A DNA stretch of 64,000 nt from Candidatus Bathyarchaeota archaeon (GCA_023488905.1 JAMDCQ010000013.1:1-64000); one strand, 5' to 3'. Positions 16,047 to 25,453 are shown, counted from the first letter of the stretch. The notes: generated by a model from the sequence alone, not told the origin. Translations and numbers: made by a program.

Positions 16047-16661
16047 TTAGCTCATGTAGTGGGTTATCCCAGTTATAATGTACTGGATTGCTATAGCTGC
16101 GATGAAAAGCGCCATGACCCTTGCGATAACTAACGCGCCTGTTTTACCTAAAACCCGATAAATCGCGCCTATGTAGTGCAGAATAACCCAAGTTATCGAC
16201 AGCACAACAATCACTGCTAAAATCGCTGCAAGTGCCCCATAAGTTTGAAGATTAAATATGGTGGTGGTGATTGCGCCTGGACCGACCAGCAAAGGTATGG
16301 CAATGGGGACTGCACCTAAACTCTCAGGCGAGTCAACCTCTTCTTTTATGTTTCCTGAAACCAAGATTCGAATGGCGATGATAAGTAGCAGTATGCCGCC
16401 TGCGATTCCGAAACTATAAATCGATAAACCAAAAATGTTGAGAAGTTCTTGCCCCAAAAAAGCAAAAACCAAAAGCAGAATAAACCCCACCAAAACGGCA
16501 GTGTTGTAGATCCGTTTTCTCTTTGATGGCTCTATCTTCTCGGTTAAACCCATAAAGATGGGTATGTTGCCAACTGGGTCAACGATTATGAACAGCGCAA
16601 TTATGGCGCGTACTAAGTCAGCTACGAAATCTACCGTGAGAACCCCGACTGTAGCTATACG
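16047..16661 (-). CDS. MarC-family membrane protein; no standard start codon for the conserved N-terminus
   Basis: From ATG 16553 the 168 residues carry several membrane helices and MarC features such as LVGPGAITTTI. The family's N-terminal motif VDPVGNIPIF-MGLT is split by that ATG: the 36 codons before it, in frame and open back to a stop at 16662-16664, encode LVRAIIALFIIVDPVGNIPIF. Yet those 36 codons contain no ATG, GTG or TTG. Either a rare start such as CTG or ATA is used, or an upstream frameshift has removed the start. MarC proteins are inner-membrane proteins of uncertain transport function. Confidence 0.75.
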   Translation of the reverse strand, partial: RIATVGVLTVDFVADLVRAIIALFIIVDPVGNIPIFMGLTEKIEPSKRKRIYNTAVLVGFILLLVFAFLGQELLNIFGLSIYSFGIAGGILLLIIAIRILVSGNIKEEVDSPESLGAVPIAIPLLVGPGAITTTIFNLQTYGALAAILAVIVVLSITWVILHYIGAIYRVLGKTGALVIARVMALFIAAIAIQYIITGITHYMS

Positions 16662-16696
16662 TTAGGTGCTGTGTCGATAAAAATATAGCGGAGGAG

Positions 16697-17608
16697 CTAC
16701 TTGACCAGTTTTTCCCAGTCAGCCACTCGGTCCAGAAATTCCTGGACTGGTTGACCGCCAAACGTCCGCAGCTTATCCCTCAAAGCCACATTCGCGACCG
16801 TAGCCTTCTGGAAAGCCGCCATCTCTTTTTCTCCATCAGCCAAATAAACAAAACCATCAACGCCGCCCACTCTGGCGCACCGCGCGGTAACAGTCAATAA
16901 CTCGGCGGATGTCGGCACGTCCTGTGGGGCATCGCCGGGGCCGTAAACGTAAAAGTTAACGTAGAAGGGCTTTTTAAGTAGCTTCTTGAAGCCGCGTGTG
17001 AGCATTTCCCAATACCACGGTGTGGCATAATTTTTGCTGAACATTACAGCGTTGAAGGTGTCGGCGTATTCGGCGAAGTCATCGAAGTCTACGCCGTAAC
17101 GCTCCAGCGAGCTAACAGGGTCAGGTTGGAGGCTAAGAACAAGGTCTTTTTTGACTACATCGCGAATTTGGGCCATGTAGTCTGTGACTACTTTGCGGCG
17201 CCACTCAATCCAGCTTAACCCGCTCTTTTGGAAGAGTTCTTGGCAGCGTGGGCAAGTGCAGTGGCTGTGGTCGGCGAAGTAGTGGCTGTTTAACCAAATC
17301 CCCTGCGATTGCCGGTCAACTTCGGCGATGTATTTTAGCTGTTCCTCTCTGTAGTCTGGCTGTGTGGGGCAAAGGACGCTCCAGTAGAGGTTGAAATTGT
17401 TGTTTCCAAACTTTGCCTGTCCAAGCGGTGACTGCGAGATCCAGTCAGGGTGAATTTGTCCTGTGGCGGTGTCTGCGAAAACGGCTATGTTGCTGTGCAT
17501 GTCGGGCTGCGGAGTTAGTCGTAGTCCTGTCTCGGGTTTTACTCGGAAAACGTGGAAGTCGAAGCCTTGGGGTTTGTGGGGTTGGAAGGTGAGTGAGCCA
17601 AATTTCAT
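16697..17608 (-). CDS. Uncharacterised 303-residue protein, possibly TIM-barrel glycoside-hydrolase-like
   Basis: The protein is soluble with no signal peptide. Features visible are a CTCPRCQELF cysteine pair, a DYMAQIRDVVKKDLVLSLQPDPVSSLERYGVDF-like alternation of strand and helix, and many aromatic residues (NLYWSVLCP, GIWLNSHYFADH, FYVNFYVYGPGD). The pattern is reminiscent of (beta/alpha)8 sugar-active enzymes that describe a region 'travelling' with conserved H, N and D at strand ends, but I cannot name a family. The gene starts with ATG 17608 and appears monocistronic. Confidence 0.65.
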   Translation of the reverse strand: MKFGSLTFQPHKPQGFDFHVFRVKPETGLRLTPQPDMHSNIAVFADTATGQIHPDWISQSPLGQAKFGNNNFNLYWSVLCPTQPDYREEQLKYIAEVDRQSQGIWLNSHYFADHSHCTCPRCQELFQKSGLSWIEWRRKVVTDYMAQIRDVVKKDLVLSLQPDPVSSLERYGVDFDDFAEYADTFNAVMFSKNYATPWYWEMLTRGFKKLLKKPFYVNFYVYGPGDAPQDVPTSAELLTVTARCARVGGVDGFVYLADGEKEMAAFQKATVANVALRDKLRTFGGQPVQEFLDRVADWEKLVK

Positions 17609-18038
17609 AATGTTCGCCTTATGGGGGCAAAGAAGGGGTGTGCCGTTATAAGGTTTTTGTGCAAAAGGCTTTATCGCTAATTTCTTTGGTTAGAGGAAGG
17701 TTCTACCTGGACCTTTTAAGCAGAGTCTATTTTTGGTTTTTACATTTTTTGATTTGTGTTTAGTGTTTTCAATTGAGTTTGTTTGGATGTATAGCTTTTG
17801 CGTTTCTTGTTTAGTGTTTGTTTGCGCTGGTTTAGCTTGGTTTTTTGGATGATTATCGATTTTTTTGTTTTAGTCTTGGATTTAAGTGTATGACTGCCAC
17901 GTTTTTTAACTGTTTTTAAAACGTTCATTCAATAATGCGATTTTTTTACATTCAAACGGATACTTTTAAATACCAGAATTGCGATAAATGCACAACTAAT
18001 AACGAAAATACTAAACAAGTGTTAAGAGGAAAATAAAA
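17609..18038. promoter_or_regulatory. 430-base spacer with the amt promoter; AT-rich, no gene
   Basis: A CTTTTAAATA TATA box lies at 17963-17972, predicting transcription near 17995 and a leader of about 45 bases. AGAGGA at 18025-18030 is the Shine-Dalgarno for the first ammonium transporter. The stretch 17720-17930 is very T-rich on the plus strand; its apparent lysine-rich minus-strand frame is low complexity and is not called. Confidence 0.6.
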
Positions 18039-19322
18039 ATGGCATCAGGAGATATAGCTTGGATAATAACCGCAACCGCCCTAGTCATGCTCATGACCCC
18101 CGCATTAGGCTTCTTTTACGGAGGCCTAGTTCGCAAAAAAAACCTAGTCTCAACAATCGTACAATGCTTCATCATCTTCGCAGTCATAAGCATAGTTTGG
18201 ACGCTCTGGGGCTACAGCCTCGTGTTCGGGCAATCCTACGGTGGCTTCATAGGCTTCAGCCCAGGATTGCTAGGCATGGGCAGTCTCGGCATAAGCGACG
18301 TCAACACAGCCCTCGCACCAGAAATACCTGAACTATTGTTCTTTGCTTTCCAGTTAAAGTTCGCCGCAATCACACCTGCACTCATCATCGGTGCATGCGC
18401 TGAACGCATACGCTTCAAATCACTACTCATCTTCATGGTACTGTGGTCGACACTCATCTACGTCCCAATTGCACACTGGGTCTGGAACCCAGAAGGCTGG
18501 CTAAAAGGTATAGGCGCCATCGACTTCGCAGGAGGCATCGTCGTCCACGTAGCAGCAGGCATATCAGCATTAGCAGCAGCCCTAGTCGTTGGCCACCGCA
18601 GAAGTGGCTCAGTGGACTGGAAAGACCACATGGAAAAAATCGATCAACAGAAGCGGACTCCACCACAGTTCAAACCAACAAACGTTCCCTATGTGTTGCT
18701 GGGGGCGGCTTTACTATGGTTTGGCTGGTTCGGATTCAACGCAGGAAGCGCCTTAGCAGCAAACGATTTAGCAGTTTCAGCTCTGGTCACCACAAACTTG
18801 GCAGCTGCAGGAGCCGCGGTCAGCTGGATGCTCACCGACTGGGTAGTTAAAGGCAAGCCATCCGCGGTTGGCATAGCAATCGGAGCAGTCGTAGGCCTAG
18901 TCGCCATCACACCCGCAGCAGGCTTCGTCAGTGTCCCCGCAGCCATGATAATCGGTTTAGCAGCAGGCATCATCTCAAACTTGGTCGCGAACTGGAGAGC
19001 AGGCAGATCTCGCATCGACGACTCACTAGACGTATTCGCATGTCACGGAGTCGGCGGCCTTTGGGGTTCAATCGCAACAGGCATCTTTGCATCAGCAACA
19101 ATCGGAGGAGTCAACGGTTTAATCTTTGGAAACGTGGGCCAATTCGTGTCGCAACTGGGGGCCTTAGCGGTGGTTGTTCCGTTTGCGTTCTTCGGCTCGT
19201 ATGCTTTGCTAAAACTCGTCAACGTGTTCTCACCGCTGAGAGTCAGCAAGGAAGAGGAAACCGCAGGCTTAGACTTAAGCGAGCATGGCGAAGAAGCCTA
19301 TCAACTCGACGACTTAGCTTAA
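18039..19322 (+). CDS. amt: Ammonium transporter Amt (copy 1)
   Basis: The 427 residues form about 11 membrane helices. Family signatures are FFYGGLVRKKN, FAFQLKFAAITPALIIGACAERIRF, the pore histidine in GGIVVHVAAGISAL and the second pore histidine in FACHGVGGLWGSIATG. The protein conducts ammonium/ammonia across the cytoplasmic membrane as a trimer. The C-terminus carries a charged tail (EEETAGLDLSEHGEEAYQL) that in the family contacts PII regulators. No glnK-type gene is beside it, unlike most archaeal amt loci. A close paralogue follows at 19619. Confidence 0.95.
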   Translation: MASGDIAWIITATALVMLMTPALGFFYGGLVRKKNLVSTIVQCFIIFAVISIVWTLWGYSLVFGQSYGGFIGFSPGLLGMGSLGISDVNTALAPEIPELLFFAFQLKFAAITPALIIGACAERIRFKSLLIFMVLWSTLIYVPIAHWVWNPEGWLKGIGAIDFAGGIVVHVAAGISALAAALVVGHRRSGSVDWKDHMEKIDQQKRTPPQFKPTNVPYVLLGAALLWFGWFGFNAGSALAANDLAVSALVTTNLAAAGAAVSWMLTDWVVKGKPSAVGIAIGAVVGLVAITPAAGFVSVPAAMIIGLAAGIISNLVANWRAGRSRIDDSLDVFACHGVGGLWGSIATGIFASATIGGVNGLIFGNVGQFVSQLGALAVVVPFAFFGSYALLKLVNVFSPLRVSKEEETAGLDLSEHGEEAYQLDDLA

Positions 19323-19558
19323 TCCCAACTTTTTCTTTTTTGTTTTTTTATATAGTTAACTTTTTGAGTCACTGTTTGCAGTACTTTTCCGGGCTAAACG
19401 CAGTTTTTGTTTAGACAAGTTATGTTTTTAACTGTTGTTTTTTGGACGTTTTTACGAAAAACGGCTCTTTTGCGCAAGTTTGTTGAATGAATGTGTCACA
19501 CCAAGCCATTTGATTGTACACATATCCATTTTTATCCTTTTAATCAATGCGAATGTAT

Positions 19559-19570
19559 AGTTTAAATACA
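19559..19570 (+). promoter_or_regulatory. TATA box of the second amt gene
   Basis: AGTTTAAATACA lies about 50 bases ahead of ATG 19619 and matches the TTTTAAATACC box of the first amt gene, so the two copies appear to be expressed from separate but similar promoters. Confidence 0.6.
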
Positions 19571-19618
19571 GGGTTGAATAGATTTGGTGAACAATCAACC
19601 ACACAAACAGGGAAATGT

Positions 19619-20905
19619 ATGGAAAACTCCGCAGACATCGCATGGCTACTCATGTCCACAGCACTCGTAATGCTGATGACTCCCGCCTTAGCGTTCTTCT
19701 ACGGCGGCCTAGTCAGAAGAAAAAACCTCGTCTCCACCTTGGTGCAATGCATAATCATCTTTGCAGTCGTAAGCCTCGTTTGGTTCTTTTGGGGCTACAG
19801 CCTCGTTTTCGGTCCCAGCGTAAACGGAGTAATCGGCAACCTCTCGCTTGTCGGCTTGAACGGCTTAACAATCAGCCACGTCAACGAAATCTATGCACCA
19901 GCCATCCCCGAAGTCCTCTTCTTCGCCTTCCAACTCAAGTTCGCCGCCATTACACCCGCACTCATCATCGGTGCATGCGCTGAACGCATACGCTTCAAAT
20001 CACTACTTATATTTGTAATTTTATGGTCCACCTTAATCTACTCGCCGATAGCACACTGGGTTTGGAACGCCAATGGGTGGCTTCATGTTTTAGGCGCCTG
20101 GGACTTCGCCGGAGGCATTGTTGTACATGTTGCGGCTGGCATGTCAGCTTTAGCGGCGGCATTAATCGTGGGAAGACGAAAAGGCTGCGTGTACTGGAAA
20201 GACAAACTTCAAGCACTAAACCAAAAAGGCCCCGCTTTGCCCGCAATGGGCTCTGAATTCAAACCCACAAACATCCCCTACGTCATCTTAGGTGCCGGTC
20301 TGTTGTGGTTTGGCTGGTTCGGGTTTAACGGCGGCAGCGCATTGGCAGCGGATGACATTGCGGTTTCAGCGGTTATTGCCACCAATTTGGCAGCGGCAGC
20401 TGCGGCGGTGAGCTGGATGCTTCTGGATTGGGTGCTTAAAGGGAAACCTTCCGCGATAGGCATCTCTGTTGGCGCAGTCTGCGGCATGGCAGCAGTTACG
20501 GCGGCAGCAGGCTACGTCAATTTCACAGCGGCAGTCATCATTGGCTTAGCTGCAGGTATAATTTCCAATTTGGTTGCTAACTGGCGGGCTGGCAGATCCC
20601 GCATCGACGACACGCTTGACGTGTTCGCTTGCCACGGCATCGGCGGTATCATAGGTGCAATTGCAGTGGGCTTGTTCGCAACAGCCGCAGTAAACCCCGC
20701 GGTTTCAGGCTTATTCTATGGAAACCCAGCTCAACTGGGCATCCAAGCGCTGGCAGTTCTGGTCGTGGCAGCTTTCGCGTTTGGTGGCTCGTATTTGCTG
20801 TTGCGGTTAGTTGATTTGTTCTCGCCTGTACGTGTCAGTTCAAAAGAGGAAGACGAAGGCTTAGATTTAAGCCAGCATGGAGAAGAGGCATACCACTTAG
20901 AATAG
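19619..20905 (+). CDS. amt: Ammonium transporter Amt (copy 2)
   Basis: The 428 residues are a full-length Amt closely similar to the upstream copy, with FACHGIGGIIGAIAVG, GGIVVHVAAGMSALAAA and the same C-terminal tail (DEGLDLSQHGEEAYHLE). The N-terminal ATG at 19619 (MENSADIAWLLMSTALVML) aligns with copy 1; the frame is open 24 codons further up but that stretch overlaps the promoter. This looks like a tandem duplication with separate promoters. The paralogues differ in the periplasmic loop after helix 2, so they may differ in affinity. Neither copy has a PII gene within the window. Confidence 0.95.
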   Translation: MENSADIAWLLMSTALVMLMTPALAFFYGGLVRRKNLVSTLVQCIIIFAVVSLVWFFWGYSLVFGPSVNGVIGNLSLVGLNGLTISHVNEIYAPAIPEVLFFAFQLKFAAITPALIIGACAERIRFKSLLIFVILWSTLIYSPIAHWVWNANGWLHVLGAWDFAGGIVVHVAAGMSALAAALIVGRRKGCVYWKDKLQALNQKGPALPAMGSEFKPTNIPYVILGAGLLWFGWFGFNGGSALAADDIAVSAVIATNLAAAAAAVSWMLLDWVLKGKPSAIGISVGAVCGMAAVTAAAGYVNFTAAVIIGLAAGIISNLVANWRAGRSRIDDTLDVFACHGIGGIIGAIAVGLFATAAVNPAVSGLFYGNPAQLGIQALAVLVVAAFAFGGSYLLLRLVDLFSPVRVSSKEEDEGLDLSQHGEEAYHLE

Positions 20906-20942
20906 ACATTTGTTGCTCTGCTGAAGGGGGCCCTCCCGTATT

Positions 20943-21289
20943 TATCAGTAGATCAAAAAATTTTGCTGTTCTGCTTGTGGGTTGTTCCACAACCCGTCTG
21001 CAACGTCAGCCAAGCTCAGAAACCAAAAAGCAAAACACAGCACAAACCGCTGGTTGTTGTTGTGAAGGGGAAGGGGTCTATCCAACAACTTCTATCGGAA
21101 AAAACAATTACCATTTTAAACTGCCTTCTGCTTGCGGAAGACGCCACAACCAGTCAGCAACGCCGCGCAGAAGCAGAAACCAAAAAGCAACTCGTAGCAC
21201 AATCTGCTGGTTGTTGTTGAAACAAGAGGGGGTCACGGCAACAACAACTAAAGAAAAAACAACACAACATAAACTTTGATCTACTGTTA
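20943..21289 (+). repeat. Dispersed element, copy C, compound (two hairpin units inside one pair of ends)
   Basis: The left end TATCAGTAGATCAAA (20943-20957) and right end TTTGATCTACTGTTA (21275-21289) are inverted repeats. Two hairpin modules lie between them, at 21049-21097 and 21206-21252, each preceded by CACAACC(C/A)GTC(T/A)GCAA-like and CAGAAACCAAAAAGCAA sequence. It looks as if one element contains an internal duplication. A GGGGGCCCTCCC tract borders the left end. Confidence 0.85.
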
Positions 21290-21329
21290 AAGGCAAATTT
21301 AGCTTGTTTGGATGTTTTCGGTGGATTGC

Positions 21330-22595
21330 TTAGTCGCCGTTGGCGTTTTCTTCTATTTCTTCTTCATCAGGCACTCGGTGATTCGGAGTGGTTTCTTTTT
21401 TGCGGCCTAAAGCAAAAACGCCTACAGTGGCGAGTACAGCCGTAGTTACAATGACGACGACTGCCACATTGATGAACAAATCAGAATACAACAAGCCATA
21501 CTGTGTTGGCAAAGTTGCAAGCACAGCCGCCGCTAAACCCCGTGTTAAAACAAACGTCATGATCGGGCGCTCTTTTTTGAGGCGGCTTTTTGCTGTTGTT
21601 ATCCAGACGGCTCCGAAGCGGGTTACAAACAGTAACGCGGAGAGTAAGATGCCCATAATGAAAATGTATAGCGTGGAAAATGAGAAAATTATGCCTAAGA
21701 AAACAAAAAAGAAAGTCCGAATGAGGAAAGCAATTTCGGCTTCAAAACGTTTCAGCCCCTTACTTACTGATAGAGTAACTTTTTCGTCATCGGGTTTTAG
21801 GTAACTGGTCAACTTGACTATATCACGTTCGTTGCCCAAGATTAACCCGAAAACCAATGCACTTAATGCGCCGCTGCCCCCTATGCTTTCTGAAACCGCG
21901 TAACCCAACATAACTATTCCCAATGTTAACATATAGTAAAACGGCATGGACAACACTTTTTTTAACGAAAACAGCCATACAAACCCTGCAATCAAGCCAA
22001 CTATAAGTCCAAGCAGAATCTTTCCAGTGATGCCTAACCCTATTGCGACTATGTTGGCTTCACCTGTAAGTATAACGTCTAGAATTGATAAACTGATGAC
22101 GACACAAAGTATGTCGGTTATCGCTGATTCCAGAATCAGAATTGTGCATCCTTGATCGCTTAACTTTATTTTTGCCGTTAACGAAATGACCACAATGGAA
22201 CTGCTGCCCCCAAATACGCTTCCAAACAGCAACCCGTAGATTAGAGGTACCCCGAAAGTCACAACCGTGAAAATACAGACGCCCAATACGCTGAAAACAA
22301 AACCTAAGACCGCTAACAAAAGGGCTTTGCGGCTGCTTGAGAGGACTTTTTTTATGTTTAAGCCCATGCCGCCGTCGAAGAGTATGTAAGCTAATGCTAG
22401 GGCTGCGATGAACGGGGCAAAGCTCTTAACACTTGTTGGATCAAAGACGCCTAAGGCTGGACCGAAAAGGGCGCCTAGAAAAATGAGAATAAGCATGTCG
22501 GGTAAACCTGTTTTTTTGAACAGAAAGTTTGCGGTAAACCCAATTAGGACTATGAGAGCACTTATCGTTAGCGCGATAGATACGGCGTCAGCCAA
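21330..22595 (-). CDS. Cation:proton antiporter (CPA, NhaP/KefB-like)
   Basis: The 421 residues make about 12 membrane helices. Signatures are KKTGLPDMLILIFLGALFGP, FDGGMGLNIKKVL, GSVFGGSSSIVVISL and ESAITDILCVVISL, the last occupying the ion-binding helix, with Thr-Asp where CPA1 proteins have Asn-Asp and electrogenic CPA2 members have Asp-Asp. Na+ or K+ exchange for H+ across the membrane is expected. The C-terminus is a short acidic cytoplasmic tail without an NAD-binding domain. It is divergent from the NapH-like gene and probably autonomous. Confidence 0.87.
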   Translation of the reverse strand: MADAVSIALTISALIVLIGFTANFLFKKTGLPDMLILIFLGALFGPALGVFDPTSVKSFAPFIAALALAYILFDGGMGLNIKKVLSSSRKALLLAVLGFVFSVLGVCIFTVVTFGVPLIYGLLFGSVFGGSSSIVVISLTAKIKLSDQGCTILILESAITDILCVVISLSILDVILTGEANIVAIGLGITGKILLGLIVGLIAGFVWLFSLKKVLSMPFYYMLTLGIVMLGYAVSESIGGSGALSALVFGLILGNERDIVKLTSYLKPDDEKVTLSVSKGLKRFEAEIAFLIRTFFFVFLGIIFSFSTLYIFIMGILLSALLFVTRFGAVWITTAKSRLKKERPIMTFVLTRGLAAAVLATLPTQYGLLYSDLFINVAVVVIVTTAVLATVGVFALGRKKETTPNHRVPDEEEIEENANGD

Positions 22596-22788
22596 GTGGT
22601 ATCATCCGTTTATTTGCTGTCTGTGTTTTTAAAATTTACGAAATATCCCTATTTAATATTCCGTATATATTCGTGATCGTTTTAAAGGGTTAGTCAATAA
22701 ACGTTGACAAACAAAACCGATGTTTGTCAAGGTTTCTTAACGAAAAAAGCTATATGGTAACATCCCCGAACAGTGGGTGTGGAAAGGC

Positions 22789-24423
22789 ATGGTAGGGGTG
22801 CTTGGTAAACGGCGAATGCTTCTCTGCATATCAGTCGCAGTTCTGATTGCCGTATGCTTCTTGAGCACCCAAAACATCGAACCCGCCAGCAGCTGTTACG
22901 GTCCACACATAACCGCTGACATCGACCGCACAGAAGTAAACCTAAACGAAACCGTAACATGCACAGGTAAAGTGTGCCCCGCCGCTGAAAACAAGACTGT
23001 TCGGTTTGCTTTCACTCGTCCAGATTATACATATATCGAACAATACGTGCTCACAGACCCAGTAACAGGTAATTTCACAGTTACCCAACAGCTTGACATG
23101 GTCGGGTACTGGAACATTTTTGCCATAGACGGCCACATATGTGACCGACTATTCGCTGAAGTCACTGACCCAGCAAACCCTGATGCACCGCTTCCAAGTC
23201 CAAGTGTAGATTTGAACTATAAACCCAATTATTCAGTCATAGGTGTAAGCGCAGTTTTATTGAGCTTGGGCGCCCTCGTATTCTATTTTGGAACAAGAAA
23301 TCAAACACGAAAAATCACCGCGATCAGAACCTTTGTCCAGATTGGTTTAATCTTTGTTATCTTTTTCGGCATCTTCATCGACCACTACAGTTACCCTATC
23401 CCAGCGGCGCAGATTTCAACCCATGAATTAGACATCGCAACCAACGTTTTGGGTGTAGATATGCCAGATGGGCTTCCGTTACCTTTGTACGGTTGCTATT
23501 ACCCCTGCGGCAGAATCGGAACCTGCGCACTATGGCAAATCCAAACCTACATCTACCCCTTCTTTGACGCGGGCAGCGGCTGGGGCGTCCACTACGCCTC
23601 GGAGGGTGTGCTCAGGTTGGCGGTGGTTTTCGGCATAATCATCTTGGCAGCGGTTCTACTTGGCAAGGTTTTCTGCGGCTGGGTCTGCCCGTTTGGCTTG
23701 TACTTAGATTTGATGACTCGGCTTCGGAAAGCGCTAAAAATTAAGCGCCGAGTATTCTCTGATCGCTTTAATGAACGCTTCCACCAATTAGGCTATGTCA
23801 TCTTGGCGCTCATAGTAATTCTTAGTGTCGTTTTTGCCTCCCAAGCCATTACGGGTACTCAACTTGTAAGCGGCACGGAAAAAGGCGGCAATATCTACAC
23901 CTACTTCTCAGCGCCCTTCTGCCAAGTGTGCCCCATGAAACCCCTGTGCCTACTAGCGGAATCCAGCGTTGGCTTAATGCGACCTGAGTGGCTGGTACAG
24001 AACACGACTGGGCAGTTCTTTGAAGTAGGCTTCTACTTGACCTCAACCAACCTGATAATTTTGGCAATAGTCAGCATTGCAGCATTCTTCTTTAGGCGCT
24101 CATGGTGCCAAATCTGCCCCCTCGGCGCACTAATCGCTTTGTTCAACAGGTTTCCTCCGTTTAAGTGGATTTCAGGCGTACGCCTAAACAAGGTTGAGGA
24201 GAAATGCACAAAATGCGGGATCTGCAAACGGGTGTGCCCAACCCAAGTCAAAGACGTTTACGAAAAGAAAGACGGTGACGTAGCCAACTCACAATGCATC
24301 TATTGTCTGCGTTGCGTGGAAATGTGCCCACAAGAAGATTGCCTGCAACTAAAGCTTCTCGGCAAGAAAGTTGCCACATCACGGAACTGGTTAAATAAAT
24401 CAGATACACTAAAACTGGAGTAA
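22789..24423 (+). CDS. NapH/NosR-like membrane ferredoxin with N-terminal extracytoplasmic domain
   Basis: About 544 residues. An N-terminal membrane anchor is followed by a beta-rich Ig-like domain (residues about 40-130, GPHITADIDRTEVNLNETVTCTG). A polytopic part then holds CGWVCPFG and CQICPLGALIALFNRFPP, the NapH/NosR signatures. The C-terminus has two 4Fe-4S motifs (CTKCGICKRVCP and CIYCLRCVEMCP). The protein should pass electrons between the quinone pool or cytoplasm and an outside acceptor. The outward cysteines in YGCYYPCGRIGTC and FCQVCPMKPLC may bind a further cofactor. It is followed after 13 bases by a NosD-like gene. GTG 22777 is a possible earlier start. Confidence 0.82.
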   Translation: MVGVLGKRRMLLCISVAVLIAVCFLSTQNIEPASSCYGPHITADIDRTEVNLNETVTCTGKVCPAAENKTVRFAFTRPDYTYIEQYVLTDPVTGNFTVTQQLDMVGYWNIFAIDGHICDRLFAEVTDPANPDAPLPSPSVDLNYKPNYSVIGVSAVLLSLGALVFYFGTRNQTRKITAIRTFVQIGLIFVIFFGIFIDHYSYPIPAAQISTHELDIATNVLGVDMPDGLPLPLYGCYYPCGRIGTCALWQIQTYIYPFFDAGSGWGVHYASEGVLRLAVVFGIIILAAVLLGKVFCGWVCPFGLYLDLMTRLRKALKIKRRVFSDRFNERFHQLGYVILALIVILSVVFASQAITGTQLVSGTEKGGNIYTYFSAPFCQVCPMKPLCLLAESSVGLMRPEWLVQNTTGQFFEVGFYLTSTNLIILAIVSIAAFFFRRSWCQICPLGALIALFNRFPPFKWISGVRLNKVEEKCTKCGICKRVCPTQVKDVYEKKDGDVANSQCIYCLRCVEMCPQEDCLQLKLLGKKVATSRNWLNKSDTLKLE

Positions 24424-24436
24424 GAGAGGGACAATA

Positions 24437-25396
24437 ATGCAGAAAAAGATAGTTGTGGTTGTCGCGGTTGCTATTTTGGCGGTGTCGCTTCTGGCAGGTT
24501 TCGTCTTCACAGAACCACCTCAATCTAGCTCGCAGCAAAAAACGTCGATGCAAAACATCATCATCCGCCCAGACGGCAGCATCACACCCTCTGACGCCCC
24601 AATAAAGCGCAACGGTGACATCTACACTTTCACAGATAACGTTTATGGCACCGTAAAAATCCAGAAAAGCAACATCGTGCTAAACGGCGCAGGCTACACT
24701 CTAAGTGGACCCTACAATGGTTCACAGATAAACGTGTGGGTAGTCGGCGAAGGCCCCAACCAGTCCCCCGAATTGGTTGCAGAGTACATAATCGGCGTTG
24801 ACATAGGCGCCAAAACAGTCGAGGGCGTCATAGTTGAGGACCTCAATGTTAGGAACTTTAGTATCGGCATGTACATGTGGACCAAAAACAACACCGTAAC
24901 TGCCTGCGGTGTGTCAGAGAGTATTTTGGGTATAATGCTGTCAGGTTCAAACACCACAGTTACTAACAACTGCCTTGTCCACAACAAGCAGGGCGTATTC
25001 TTCGGCTTCAACGGACAAGACGAACTAATCCCCTCAGACGTTCACATCAGCCACAACGGTTTTGTTGAGAATGAGGTGCAGATTAACGGTTGCTTCTGCG
25101 AAGATTACCCCGAAAACGAGGAGCCGCATGCGTGGGACGACGGTAGAAGGGGCAACTACTGGAGTGATTACAACGGCACAGACGCTGACAACAACGGAAT
25201 CGGCGACACCGCCTACGTTGTAGATGTTCAAAACCAAGACCGCTATCCACTGATGATGAACCCCGTACAGATACCGACACCACAAATACAGGCCGACCAG
25301 CCGTTTCCGATGCAGTGGTTGACTTTTGCGGTGGGCTCAATTTTAATTGCGCTTGTTGCATTTGTTGTCGTTCGCCGACTAACCAAACAGAAATAG
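24437..25396 (+). CDS. NosD-like secreted right-handed beta-helix protein
   Basis: The 319 residues have an N-terminal membrane anchor (VVVVAVAILAVSLLAGFVF), repeated beta-helix turns (NIVLNGAGYTL, GVIVEDLNVRNFSIGMYMW, NNTVTACGVSES, NTTVTNNCLVHNKQG), the NosD-type ending GNYWSDYNGTDADNNGIGDTAY and a C-terminal transmembrane segment with a basic stop-transfer end. The NosD family helps mature metallo-oxidoreductases or binds surface glycans. It is coupled to the NapH-like gene, mirroring NosR-NosD neighbours of nitrous oxide reductase loci, but no NosZ is present. Confidence 0.8.
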   Translation: MQKKIVVVVAVAILAVSLLAGFVFTEPPQSSSQQKTSMQNIIIRPDGSITPSDAPIKRNGDIYTFTDNVYGTVKIQKSNIVLNGAGYTLSGPYNGSQINVWVVGEGPNQSPELVAEYIIGVDIGAKTVEGVIVEDLNVRNFSIGMYMWTKNNTVTACGVSESILGIMLSGSNTTVTNNCLVHNKQGVFFGFNGQDELIPSDVHISHNGFVENEVQINGCFCEDYPENEEPHAWDDGRRGNYWSDYNGTDADNNGIGDTAYVVDVQNQDRYPLMMNPVQIPTPQIQADQPFPMQWLTFAVGSILIALVAFVVVRRLTKQK

Positions 25397-25453
25397 TTGC
25401 TTGCGCTATTCTTTTATCTAAAGTCCGATTAAGTGTTAACGGGTTGTTTTAGA

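Noticed and set aside
17740-17928. Lysine/threonine-rich frame of 62 codons on the minus strand
   Set aside because: Pure low complexity in a T-rich spacer, no ribosome site, overlaps the upstream part of the amt promoter region.
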